Assembly: GCA_026874595.1 (NCBI GenBank)
Contig: CM049321.1
Location: 13,283,479 to 13,347,478 of the forward strand
Source: Sipunculus nudus
Taxonomy: Eukaryota; Annelida; Sipuncula; Golfingiida; Sipunculidae
Length of the DNA stretch: 64,000 nucleotides
Reading direction: 5' to 3'
Shown one piece after another: positions 33,601 through 44,500 of the stretch (position 1 is its first letter; the number at the start of each line of letters is the position of its first letter). Under the pieces are notes generated by a model. That model did no database searches, was not told where the DNA came from, and saw nothing but the letters and a program-made list of their open reading frames with translations. The position numbers and the translations under genes were made by a program.

Positions 33601-36600
33601 GTACGAGATGCCAGCAAAACTCATAAATTCACCCAATAATAGGATGTATTAAAGCAGAATCTTGTGAAAGATCACATGGATACAATCTTAATAACACTAC
33701 TTAGCATTTCTTCAAATTCAAATCAAATCTAGGGGCTGAGATTGGTGGTAGGGCCAACCAAGTCTGTTCCTGTCAAAATCATCTTTCCCTAAAAGCCTGA
33801 ATCTCAACAAGTCTCCAGTTAGCCATTTTAACTATAGGAGAAATGAAATTGTATCAACAATACCTTTGTAGGTCTAACTGTACATATACTAAAAGTGAAA
33901 TTGATTCGAGGAATTTCCCAACATGCAAAGCAATAATGTGTAACAAACTGTTTCTGGCTGCAATCACTGAACTTTGTAGGGCAATTCTTTCAAATGTCAT
34001 GTCCTGGGTGAAATAGCTTTTGTGGAATAAAACCCATACTACCATGGTAACACACCTTCTTGCATGCTTTGACAATCCTTTTTAAGTCGTATTCTATAGG
34101 GATCCCCTGAACAGTCGTCAGGGTCTTCCGTCCGTTTCGTTGCTGAATTCTTATGTGGATGTTACCGACCTTGCTGGACGATCCCTCATTTATGTCATCG
34201 GCAAAGGGATCTGAAAAAGACAAGATCAATATTCAATAATGAAGAGGCATGTTCCAATATCTGATGTCTGTCAACTTCAGATAATCCTATGAACCTTGAC
34301 CCCGCCACACACAGGCTGTTCATTCTGTTTATAGCTTTATAAACATGGGGGACAACAAAATATTCTTAACACATTCAATAAGGGTACCTGGCACCCAATT
34401 TCTCGGAAGGGCATCTTGCAAATGTCACCAATCAAATTCTGCAAAAAAGCAGTCAACCACCTTTCTTTACAAAGATTTCCTGTCTAGAATCTAAACTGCT
34501 GTTTACCATCAGCTTGCAGATAAACAATCTCATACATCCATCAAGGACACATTATAAGTACTTTTCCTGACAGGAGTTCCAAGCTGGCTGTAAAAGGTAA
34601 TACATGATATCACAACTAGACAAGGTACTACTCCAGGCCATCCCCCCCCCCCCCCCCCCCCCGCGACCGAAGATCTCTTTTATACATGTAAATTAACATG
34701 AAGGAATTTCAAACCTTCAAGTGAAATACCAAATATCCAGCTACAAAATGTGTAAATACCAGCATGTTCATCACGTACAGGGATACTTACAACAGACAAC
34801 AGCTTAAAAAACCAAGGCAACAAAAATAAATAGAGGCATACAATTCAACTGTACAACAGTTTAAGGATCACTGAAACCGACTTCAAGAAGACTATTCAGT
34901 CAGTCTGGTGCACAGCACACTCCTGGTACGGTCTAGCGCCATTTTGGCCCTCTGACATTAGAGTCTACGACCAGCACACTGACTGCCAAAGTGCCTTTTA
35001 ACCCTTCAGTGAGGAACATGTGCTCTGTAAGAATGCAAATAATTTCTTAATTTCTGACAACGCCTGTTGCCCTAAAAGTAAGCTGTCAGTTGAGATAAAC
35101 CACACCAATTATTAGCTTTTTTTTAGTATACTTTCTAATAACACCTAACATCAGCAAGAAAAATTCTGTTTGACTCATCAAGGTAAATCCCACCGCAGAA
35201 GGGTTGGGCAGGTAATACCCCTTATTACCCGGGCGGGCAATAAGCCTTAAAAACCACATGCAGGTTTTAATGGGCAATATGATTTGGACTTTTCTAGAAG
35301 CATTCTTTTCAATCTCAGAATCGCTGCATAAAATGCATATAACGAAATGAAGAGGAAAAACTACAGTGATTGTCCATGAAATACGTTTTATACCAATAGA
35401 CGAGCAACATCACAGATATTGATGAAGCACACAAACAAGAAATTGTGTCATGCATCCATGCTATTATGATACATCATGCTTTATGTTCAAACTGTTTTGT
35501 CCACAAAAGGCACGATAGCCGGTCACAAGCTTTGCAGCATGTTGTACACAAGTTGATTGCGAATCTTGCATTGTATGTATGAAGCAAAGTTTAAGAATAC
35601 ACATTCTACAGCAGCAGAACTGGCTGGCATTCAGAGGAGATTGAATGCGTAGACACTAGCGCTGAGGTGTCACTGTGGCTTCAACTGTATGGTATCCTAT
35701 ACATTTTCTGCCAATCAGTCGACACTTGGCAGCCAGTAACCATCTTGTGTCAACCAGTTAGCCAGTTTTGTTACACACCCAATAAGTATCGTAACAAGTG
35801 CCCCCCCACTCCCCGCATTTGGGAGATCACTTTTAATGAACTATGGGATGAGCCATCCTAACCTCACTTTTCTCCCTAGCCAATATAACATGGGGCAACA
35901 TTATGCTTCCATTTCTCCCTGCCAAGGGAAAGCAGCATTTGTTCAAAACTGGTTCTACATGTCCACTTGGTAAAAACGGGTTGTCGCATAAATTGTTTCC
36001 TAACAAAGGCCAATTAATCATATTTTACAGAGAAATTCTAGTAAATATTTGACTATGCTCATACCTAGAGTTAATTATATTTAGAGGAGGAGGGACCCAA
36101 GCGGCAGCAGCCCCCTATACTGAATAAGCTGTTCAACTACAAAATGGTTCCCCATCTATGTGATCGATGGCGCATCACTTGACGCTATAAATGAAGCACA
36201 AACGAGCCAACTGGCATCTTTTTCTATACCGGTCAGTCAGTAGTGTGTAGGACTCCCGAGCTAGAGATTGTAGGTTCGATTACCAGCTCAGGGAAATTCT
36301 AATATTCACAGGTTGTTCATGTTAGAATTGGTGAAATGTGTAGGGACTTAGAACTGCAGGAACACCCATGAGGTAAAATGGGGAAATGTTTATTTATATA
36401 TGTTTTTATGTTCTAGAATGCATGACCCACTCTGAACACGCTACTTGGAAGCAATTGTGCCTTGCATTCCCTAAATGCAACCACGTTCATTAGATTTCCT
36501 GGTCACAAGTACTTTCACTTGCATGCTTATGGTAATGTACTTGCTATAAAAGAAGATAAACTTACCACAGAATGGGCAGTGACACCAACTGTGGCCCCTG

Positions 36601-39348
36601 TTTTTGTCTTTCAGTTTGAAGCAGGAAATGATGGAAAGTTGACCAAGTTGCCACCCCACATTTTAAGTGGGCCCAATCATCCATTAAGCATGTTGAATAA
36701 ACATGAAAAAATAGCTTCTTCCCTTTAAAACAAATCTGTATCTGCCAAAAATTGCCTTGAAACTAATTCCTTACTCCTGCAAACAAGGGTTAAAACAGTG
36801 GACTGGGCGCAATCTCAGGTGTAAACATAAACACAGCATGTGGGGCCGTGTGCATCACGAGCCACAACACATGTCAACCAGGGGATGCCCTAAATGACTT
36901 GGCCCAAAAAATGTAATACATGTTCCGGCTAGCTGAAACATTGCGTGGGGACGTTCACAATAGGACCTCCGGTCACCCAGCCTTGTTGAGGTAAACGGAC
37001 AAAGTGAAGGATGTTTAGCAACACGCAGAGCCATATCAGGGTGTTAAACAGCCGACTGCGAGGTACTGAGACTGTGTGCTGGGATGGTTTTGCTGGGAAA
37101 CTTGAATGAAGCAAAACTGAACTGATAGTGTGAAGTAGGCATAATACTGCGGGTGGGACTATTCACCGAGCTACACCGAGCGATAGCGAGAAACACCGAG
37201 CGACAGCTTAGACTGATTGTTTTACCCAAATTTGGGTATTTAAGGTGCCATATTTTACCGTTTACATGGTCATAGACTGTAGTATAGAACAAAACCAAAA
37301 CTTTCTTTGGCTTTGCACTCTTAACCAAATGCCCAATTTCATGCATTACTTCTGGGTGACAGCGGGAGTACTGACGGGAAGAGAGTTTAGAATTACCATG
37401 GACTGAAGGACCAGGATAATTACCTAGATATTCGAACAGGGCAACCTGAAATATTTGTTCAGGGAAACGGGCAGGGGCTTGACTTATCCAGGTTACACGG
37501 CGACTATAGTTATCTGATAACTTTAAGACACTAACACACTTGTGCATGATTAGGATCTGGTCCCGCGATGGTTGTGGTTCCAAAGGTTGGAATACCCTCT
37601 TTTGGTTTTTACTAATGAGACATTTTTTTTTACATTTTTTTGCATTAACTGTCTGACTAATTCATCACTGTGATTTATCAGAAATACTATGTTTTTAGTG
37701 TACGTTGACTTAAAATTCCAAATACCACAATCTTCATGATACTGTGATCGTTTGCCAGATGAACCGTTTTTCACATTCCGACTGTTGTCTATAAGGAATG
37801 CGAGGTTATTCTTTGGACCCTTAGGAACCTTTTCAAGTATACATTTAGGTTTTGTCAGACAATCTAAAACTTCCTCATGGTCCAAATGTCTGTCCCACAA
37901 GCATTTTACAGCTTTCGACTGTAGAGTAGTTTGTAGCTTGTGTAGGTCAGAGACTGAACTCTGGCTAGGGGTGACAAAGTCATCATCGTCATCGCAATCT
38001 GAATTTTGACTGTGGAACATGGGAGAAAGACTTTGCTGTTGATCTGTAAATGTAACTGTTTTACAATTTATATCAGATTTAGACTCCTGAAATATATCCC
38101 CATTACTGACAGATGTATCTGACAACGATGTTTCATAATCTACTTTTCTACTATCTGACAACGGCCCTGCTGATTCCAAACCAGGGCTCCCAGTAGAAAT
38201 AATGGACTCATGATTAAGTTTTTATATATTTGTGAAAATTGCCTCAAAATGTCCTCTTATATTACATATTCAAAATAATTTCCCCTAATATGGGAGGGAT
38301 ACCCCTTCCCATACCCTCCCCATGTACCTGTAATTAACCTTAAATAAAACCACGGTTCATAATTGTAAATAAAAAATATATATATTTTTATACTCTAAAA
38401 TATAAAACGTATAGCGAAATAATAATAATAAAAATAATTATAATAATATTAATAATAATACTATAAACATAAATACATATACACATATATATAATGCTTA
38501 GTTAATAATACCAATAAATATTAACGCCCCTCCCCCCCCCCCCCCCCCCCCCGCCCTTGAATTTCTGGATCCGCCACTGATCATGGCCCCCTCCTTCAAT
38601 CCTGGCTACGCCCCTTGAGTGAGAGAGAGAGAGGGGGAGAAAGAGACAGACAGACGAACAGACAGAGAAAGAGGGAGAGAGAGAACTGAAGGTCCATCTA
38701 TAGGCCTATAAGGCCTATGCAAAGTATAAGTATCCTTTATACATAAGAACGGTATCCCTGCAATTACAGAGTCATTTGATCGCCAGATATTCTGCCACAC
38801 AACGTTTCAATTAGCAACTGACATTCCCATCTGGTGAATCAACGTGACATCTGCATAATCTCTCCTTATCAAGAAACCAGTGGTCGATACATTTATCTTC
38901 ATGCTTCAATCTCTCATAGGGCTGGAAAATCTCATTGGCAGCACCAATAGAAGTTCATTATGAAAGACTCACTCAACTGCATTGCACAGACTTTCTGGTG
39001 TGTGTGCTTTCATCTGCACTACACGTGTCATAAGGGGATATATATATATTTTCTTTGTTCATTTATTGTTAGAAGTGTAGTTTAGTGTTTTTACTGACAC
39101 ATTTTTTTCACATTCATGTTCACATTTTATAATCATAATTTTTCTATATTATATTAGGAATGCGTATATACAAATAAGGGCTATTTATTTAATAAATACA
39201 ACTGTGTACTTCAGATGGAATGCTGATATGCCATATTATTCATACTGTCGGTGACGACCCTATCTACAAACAATGGAAAAAGAACCATTGTATATATACC
39301 CAAATTAAATTATATGCTTTGGTTTATATGGTATTATTCCATTATTAG

Positions 39349-39410
<62 letters not shown>

Positions 39411-40809
39411 CATATATTAAATAAATATATAATATATATAATATATATATATATTAAACATCTTTATATAAATAAGTATAAAATGAGTATAAATAATTAA
39501 TCACAGTTGTAAAGTATATGCTAGCTCCGATCGTGGACTACAAATGTTAATTTGCTTGTATTTGGCCATTTATTTTTATTCACTCCTTGGCGCATTTAAT
39601 GTCATAAATGCAAACGCATTTTTTATCTTTGATAAGAAATAATTCATTTGTTCTTAATTCAAAATAGAATATGCTTAAAATAGTTCCTGCCACCGCTTGA
39701 ATAACACTTCGCTGGGACACACTAAAAGCCAGAGACCGAGGTGTGTTTCCTTTAACCTATTTTATACATGATTACGATCCCAGGTCACGGCTCACTCGTG
39801 ACCAAAATACGTTTAATAGAAGGGGGAGAGTAATGTTTATAAATACACTTGAAATTATGAATTTTCAGTGTAATCTATTCATATTAATATCGAGTTAATA
39901 TAAAAGCGTTATAAGGATCAAGTATACTCTTTGGTCCCGGGTTTTAGTGTGTACGTACCCTCTTCGTTTAAATGACCACGAAAATGGTAAAATATAAGTG
40001 TAAATAGCTAAATATCGGGGCGAGCTACTAAATATTCCAATAACCGAGCAAAAACTAAATACAGTACAGCTTTTGTGCAATTTCCAGTTTTAATTACGTG
40101 CGTTGCACGATCTGTGTAAGCTGTCGCTTGGTGTTTCTTGCTGTCACTCTGTGTTTCTTGCTGTCACTCGGTCACTGATCAAGTCCCAAATAGAACTCAA
40201 AGGATTGAAAATGAACTGGACAAAAACATATAGGTTTTTTGGTGTAAATTTTTACATTAACCCAAGCATTCCTGCCTAATTCTGGTTTTACTTTCCCCAC
40301 ATTACAAATTTATTAAAGGAATGCAATTCAAAGTAAAAAGAACTATTTGACGGAGGAGTTATCGTTTGGGGAGAAAATATTCTGCATAAAATACCCTCGG
40401 TAGTCTATACAAATTAAACGAAACTGAATGGCCCATGTCCAATTTGCACATATTAGAAAAATGGCCGATTTACAGAATAGGAAAAGCTTACATAAAACTG
40501 ATTAAGTTACAATGGATCATCCGAATCAGTGTAGCAATATTCAAACTGATAACAGGAAACAGGCACTACAAATTAATTTTGGGGCAATTTTACACAATTA
40601 CATGAACGAAAAACAATTATGAAGACCCAAACCCTTCATGAAAGGTTTGAAACGGACGAAATCGTACAATGGCTACCAGTGGGAAACTGCGACGCTTAAC
40701 AAGCACAGGCAAGTAAACAATCCGTCAGAAGCATTTAATCATGATTTCCCGGCTTCGAATATAAATACTCACCCCGAGTTGAAAGGTTTTGGATCACGGG
40801 TTCTGTCAT
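30654..40809 (-). CDS. EIF1: Translation initiation factor eIF1 (SUI1), four coding exons
   Basis: Joined exons 40809-40773, 34210-34056, 32442-32311 and 30668-30654 encode 112 residues, against 113 for human eIF1. The start is MTEPVIQNLSTRDPFADD. The SUI1 domain follows with HIRIQQRNGRKTLTTVQG (residues 31-48), EFACNGTV (65-72), YGEVIQFQGDQRNNI (77-91) and the invariant end KVHGF. Introns begin GTGAGT, GTGTGT and GTACGT and all end CAG; phases are 1, 0 and 0. In the cytosol eIF1 binds the 40S subunit near the P site, promotes scanning and rejects non-AUG or poor-context starts. The ATG is in a weak context (T at -3, A at +4), and the protein has no other Met. The insert INEGSSSKVG and the motif PIEYDLKRIVKACKK differ from vertebrate sequences, so a paralogue elsewhere is possible. 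All exons are intact, so I take it as functional. Confidence 0.95.
31468..31480. repeat. Poly(G) tract, 13 bp
   Basis: Uninterrupted run in eIF1 intron 3. Confidence 0.95.
31590..32025 (+). repeat. Dispersed repeat, copy 2 (eIF1 intron 3)
   Basis: Same repeat as 29395-29765, same orientation. The two copies bracket the last eIF1 exon and its 3' UTR. Confidence 0.8.
32311..32442 (-). CDS. EIF1: eIF1 coding exon 3
   Basis: 44 codons from EFACNGTV to SGEQIK. The acceptor is TCCTATCAG and the donor AAG/GTACGT. It covers the second half of the SUI1 domain, including QGDQR. Confidence 0.97.
32617..32643. repeat. Poly(C) tract, 27 bp, in eIF1 intron 2
   Basis: Longest C run of the window, 175 bp upstream of exon 3 on the transcribed strand, where it reads as poly(G). 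Confidence 0.95.
32644..34055. other. eIF1 intron 2, remainder
   Basis: No other gene or recognised element. A 21-bp phrase TTTATTATTCTATTTTGGAAA is duplicated in tandem near 33006-33055. Confidence 0.5.
34056..34210 (-). CDS. EIF1: eIF1 coding exon 2
   Basis: Acceptor CTTTTTCAG, donor AAGAAG/GTGTGT. It encodes DPFADD through RIVKACKK; the first codon is split after its first base with exon 1. Confidence 0.97.
34211..36220. other. eIF1 intron 1, 3' part; no other gene seen
   Basis: Intronic sequence with a 21-bp C run (34642-34662). No recognised exon or element. Confidence 0.5.
36229..36310 (+). mobile_element. tRNA-derived SINE head
   Basis: A box-like TCAGTCAGTAGTGTGTAGGA and B box GGTTCGATTAC (about 36273-36283) are in tRNA-like spacing, flanked by CCGAGCTAGAGATTG and CAGCTCAGGG, the usual shape of a tRNA-derived SINE. 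The body and tail are not clear. Confidence 0.6.
36665..37067 (+). repeat. Dispersed 0.4-kb repeat, copy 1
   Basis: Matches 63601-64000 in the same orientation over its whole length: AAGCATGTTGAAT-AACATGAAAAA-TAGCTTCTTCC at the start, AGGTGT-AACATAAACACAG in the middle and GGTGTTAAACAGC near the end. I do not recognise the family; no terminal repeats or coding capacity are seen. Confidence 0.85.
37190..38215 (-). pseudogene. MULE-type transposon protein, N-terminal part, frameshifted
   Basis: The minus strand has an open frame of 209 codons (38179-37550) with an acidic stretch CDDDDDF and the phrase YHEDCGIWNFKSTYTK. After a shift near 37560 a second frame continues with DQILIMHKCVSVLKLSDNY, SRRVTWISQAP, FEYLGNYPGPSVHGNSKLSS and HPEVMHEIGHLVKSAKPKKV. 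The RRVTW and PHGNSK-like blocks followed by a P-x-V-M segment are, to my knowledge, typical of uncharacterised animal proteins linked to MULE transposases. The catalytic DDE part is not present, so the gene is broken. Same strand as eIF1. Family assignment is moderate. Confidence 0.55.
38532..38650 (-). mobile_element. Adjacent DNA-transposon termini next to a C run
   Basis: On the minus strand, CAGTGGCGGATCCAGAAATT followed by a G-rich run (38579-38532), and just outside it GGGGCGTAGCCAGGATTGAA (38615-38590), look like two transposon 5' ends, a pattern common in animal hAT-type MITEs. A GA-rich patch lies at 38619-38685. No partner ends were found. Confidence 0.4.
39353..39403. repeat. (TA)n microsatellite
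   Basis: About 51 bp of TA followed by further AT-rich imperfect repeats to about 39455. It lies inside the MULE-like element. Confidence 0.95.
40773..40809 (-). CDS. EIF1: eIF1 coding exon 1, start codon in weak context
   Basis: ATG at 40809-40807 opens MTEPVIQNLSTR and one base of the next codon, then GTGAGT. IQNL and the phase fit the DPFADD start of exon 2 exactly. The context TTCTGC-ATG-A has T at -3 and A at +4, weak by Kozak rules. No upstream ATG is present in the ~70 bp before it. Confidence 0.9.
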
Positions 40810-40921
40810 GCAGAATGTGTAGGTTTCCTCTTGTAAAATATAAAGTTCTCAGCGACTTCGCTGGCCACGGATGGAGAAGGATTCGATATCGAAGTGCAAC
40901 TGCGCCACAGAGTGATTCACA

Positions 40922-40951
40922 ACAATGGCGGAACAGGGGTTAGTGACGTCA
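40922..40951. promoter_or_regulatory. CRE-like and YY1-like motifs upstream of eIF1
   Basis: TGACGTCA (40944-40951) is a full CRE palindrome, and about 20 bp away ACAATGGCGGAA (reverse TTCCGCCATTGT) resembles a YY1 site. They lie 115-140 bp upstream of the eIF1 ATG, in a CpG-containing segment between eIF1 and the plus-strand candidate exons, consistent with a shared divergent promoter. Confidence 0.5.
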
Positions 40952-40966
40952 GATTTGGAGTAGGCG

Positions 40967-41197
40967 ATGACGAAAAGAATTTCCGCGGAACAGTTTTTGG
41001 AATTTCAAAAGCGTTTAAAAGTAATTAAACTAAATATAAATGACATGTACGGGCAAAATTTCAAGTTTCACTTAAGTACCCAGCATGCAGCCGGAAGTAG
41101 CCAGGATTTAATGAGGTCAGCGGGTGCACTTGTACGAAGCCAGATTGGCGGTGGTTTTGAGGAGCGAGAAGAAAATGTAAAGGGCATGTTTTATTAA
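40967..41197 (+). CDS. Small open frame, 76 residues, divergent from eIF1
   Basis: Starts MTKRISAEQFLEFQKRLKVI and ends KGMFY. Composition looks protein-like (charged, no low complexity), and a donor-like AAG/GTAAAT follows at about 41219. I do not recognise it. It could be a small protein, a 5' leader frame of the gene beginning at 41538, or chance. Confidence 0.25.
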   Translation: MTKRISAEQFLEFQKRLKVIKLNINDMYGQNFKFHLSTQHAAGSSQDLMRSAGALVRSQIGGGFEEREENVKGMFY

Positions 41198-41537
41198 GAT
41201 TGCTTCCGAGAAATAAGGTAAATGCCATATTTTGTAATACTGAAATATCTGCAAGATCACAGCTTGCATTTTTAAGGCCATCAACGCTGGCAGAGGCTGT
41301 CAGAACCCCGTGGAAGTGAGGTTATTATTGTGACTGAGAGCAAAATTTGGGATCCAAGCTCGCATGCATTTTCTGTCGCCCTCCATGCTCTCGCCTCGGT
41401 TGCTTCAATAAATTAAATAAATAATTAGCAGTACTTCGGATCTCAGATCGACTTGCTGCGCCAGAAATCTGCAAGATCTGCGTCCAGCATTGACAATCGG
41501 CAAAGGAACGACCGGGCAAAGCGGCAAAACATCAACA

Positions 41538-41571
41538 TGGCCGATATATATGACCCGGCCAGCCCTACACA
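41538..41571 (+). CDS. Candidate first coding exon of an unidentified plus-strand gene
   Basis: ATG in a strong context (ATCAAC-ATG-G) opens MADIYDPASPT plus two bases, then a perfect donor GTAAGTAT. The frame has a stop upstream (TAG, in-frame, about 41427), and the preceding ~100 bp contain CpG-rich 5' UTR-like sequence. It lies head-to-head with eIF1. I could not find convincing downstream exons in the remaining 22 kb of the window, so the gene may have a very long first intron. Identity unknown. Confidence 0.4.
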
Positions 41572-41574
41572 GTA

Positions 41575-44500
41575 AGTATAGCACACAGAGAAAACACAAA
41601 ACTATGAGCATTGAGTTGCCCTGGGCAAACCAATGACAAAACACAATAACCATTATTATTCTCATATTACACACCTGCAGCATTTATAAATGTCATTCCT
41701 CTCTGCCTGTTGTAATTTTCCTAAGCTGTCACAGGCAATCACTTCCAGGCAGTGAATGTTACTTGTTTTATTATCCGTGCATTTTCCATTGTCTGCTGTA
41801 AAGCCTGTTTTGACTGTGTATTTTGATATTAAATAGTCTTTTGCTATAAGATGCGTTTGTATGACAGGTAAGTGTTCTATTTTGAACTTTATCATTCTGG
41901 AAATGATGCAGCAGTTATCAAAATTTATTTCCACAGATATTAGTAGTGTATTCTAGTTCCTTAGTTCTCACTTGAATATTCTGATTGGCCATCTTTTAAT
42001 TTCTACATCTGTGCTGTTGATATCAATATGTTGGGAGTTCATAATTGTTTTGTCATGGATTATGTGGTATTGCATGGCAAACTAATTTTAAAGCTAATGT
42101 TGAATTGCAAAAGTCAACTTACATTTGCATTAAAAAAAATTAAATTGATAAAGTTCTAATTTAAGGAATTAAAATGTTTTCTTAAAATTAGGGCTAACAC
42201 TTAAAAATTAATGGTAGCAGTTACACTTCTTGCATTTATTGATTTTCTTAATGCTGAATTTAAAAACGGCTAATAGATTGATTAACCATAGATAGGTTAA
42301 TTTTTTATATTTAAAACAATACTCTTTATTCTTCTATTATTGTATTCCAAATAAACCTGTCGTGCACAAAAGCTGCAGGTCAGTTTTTGGTGTTCTTTAA
42401 CTGAACCATGAAAGGAAACTGTGAGTCATGTGACTCATTAACAATAAATCAATTTCTTTTACCATTTTGTATTGAATTCACTGGGAAAATTCATGGTAAT
42501 TAATTATTAAGATGTTGTTTGGGGACTTACAGCCAGCTGAAGGCTTTTCAGGTTTGGGCCTATTTTCTATTTGGAAAACTGTTTTGGTGTTTTTAATAAG
42601 CTGAATCAGGGAATTTAAAAGATTAAGAATTTTAAAATGGACTGGGCAGAAAAAAAAACATAATAATAAAGGGCCACTATAATCCCAAAAGTTCATAATT
42701 TATTTCCTGTTCAGCGCAAGCTTGTTTGGAATTACTTGTTAGAATGTGAAATAATTGATGAATAGGTTCCTTGGTCATTTAAAAAGATTGCTAAATAATC
42801 TATATTGAAAGGGGCAGTGAATGGTTAAGAAAAACTGACTGTGGCATGATAACATTCATAAAAAATTGTGCAAATTTGTTACAAATATCTGGCATATATT
42901 ATTTTAGGGAGTCATGAGTTGAAAATAATATGTATATCAGTTTATTATATGAAATGATTGTTAAACTAGTAGGATGTTATCAGCATAAATTTCTGAAGAT
43001 TATTGATGATTGTGTTAAAAGAGCAGTTTTGTTTTCAATTTGTGCAAGAAAGCAATAACACATCAGAAACTAAAATATAATGATAAGTTACTTTTTTATT
43101 TGGGCAAAAATGTATTTCAACATTTGCTGCTTCAATTTTTCTCACAGGTGCAAACAATTGGGAACAATAGTGATAAATGGTAGTTTTAACTGTCTGAATA
43201 TGCATAAATAGATAGAAAAAAAAATTTCTGTAGATGTTGTTTTGTGGATCATGTGTGGTGTTATGAATAATAATATATTAATTATACAGTGGTTAAACTA
43301 TTTTGTCCCTTTACATAAGGGATTTATGTTTGCAATTTAATTTGTAAATACACTGTGACAGGATAAGGGGGTGCTTTGTTAATTAATAAAATAGAACACT
43401 GTTTTTAGACAGCATCAGAGTACAAGCTTTCCTATAAAAAGGGGTCTGGCAGCAACTTCATGCGACAGTTGATGCCATGTTACCCAGGGAATAACATGTT
43501 TCTTTGACCTGTGTAATGGACGACTGGGATATATTAAAAATATTAGATTTATTGCAGAGCTTGATTATTAAAAATCGATCTAGCCTGTATTTAGGAAACA
43601 TACCACAGGGAAAGGTCAAATTACTTCACCATTGATGACAAACGGTTATTTTATTTAATAGCCTATATGAAGCACCAGCACAGTTCACATGTAACTTGTG
43701 AAAAGTCAGAGAAAAAAGTTTTTGAATGATGGAATAACTAGAAATGGGGAGTTTGAGTAGATGAGACAATTTGTCATGGGAGTGAACTGTTCATTCTCAG
43801 TCTTTTTCCAATGGCAAAGCAAGGCCGAGCATTATGGGGCCAGCCGTAGTTATTCAAATGACAACTTTACCCAGGTGACAACATTGCATCAAACTAATTA
43901 TTAAGGGTCACTTTTGGACTTGAATTCCTGACTGCAAGCCCTGGGGGCTCGTTATTCAATTGAAATATTTATTTACTTGAAAAAATATTTCATAAAAATT
44001 TTTGGTTCCTCATTTAAAATTAAAAAAAAAAGGAAAAATGGCATTCTGGAACACTCAAGTCCTCTGTACCAAAACAGTGTTAGTTAACTAGCGAATAAAT
44101 ATTTTAAACTGTGATAAGTGATTATGTTGTCTGTCAGTAAACCTGGCCTCTAATTTTATGGTAGGAACTTGTAAAATTGCAAATTTCTTGCAAAAAATGG
44201 TCCAGGGACATATGTCCCATTGTATGATGAGTATAAACAAAATGGTATATCGTTGTAAATAGAGGTCTGCAATCATCGAACAATTGCAAGGAAAGCCTCC
44301 ACTATACCCATGACAGTAAATATTCAGCCAGCTCAGTGCTGTGGATGTAAAACTGAAGCACAAGTCATGTGTTTTAGCCATTATTTTAAAATTGTTACTT
44401 GGTACCTGCTCTAGAGGATTTGGGTACCTGCTCTAGAGGATTTGGATGAATGTCACATATTCATATTTTGTTGTTGGCCCATGTGCTCAATATTTGATTG

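Larger units (their letters stand above)
37155..40187 (-). mobile_element. MULE-like DNA transposon in eIF1 intron 1
   Basis: Inverted ends: GGGACTATT...CACCGAGCGATAGCGAGAAA...CACCGAGCGACAGCTTA (37155-37212), and on the other side its reverse complement with an extra copy of the GACAGCAAGAAACAC unit (about 40117-40187). Between them a minus-strand, frame-broken gene (37190-38215) carries phrases seen in animal MULE-associated proteins. No target duplication is evident. The right half contains a long (TA)n tract, a C run and fragments of other transposon ends. Confidence 0.6.

Noticed and set aside
37044-37189. Tail of the 179-codon minus-strand frame
   Set aside because: This tail lies outside the transposon end and inside the 0.4-kb dispersed repeat, so it is not part of the protein.
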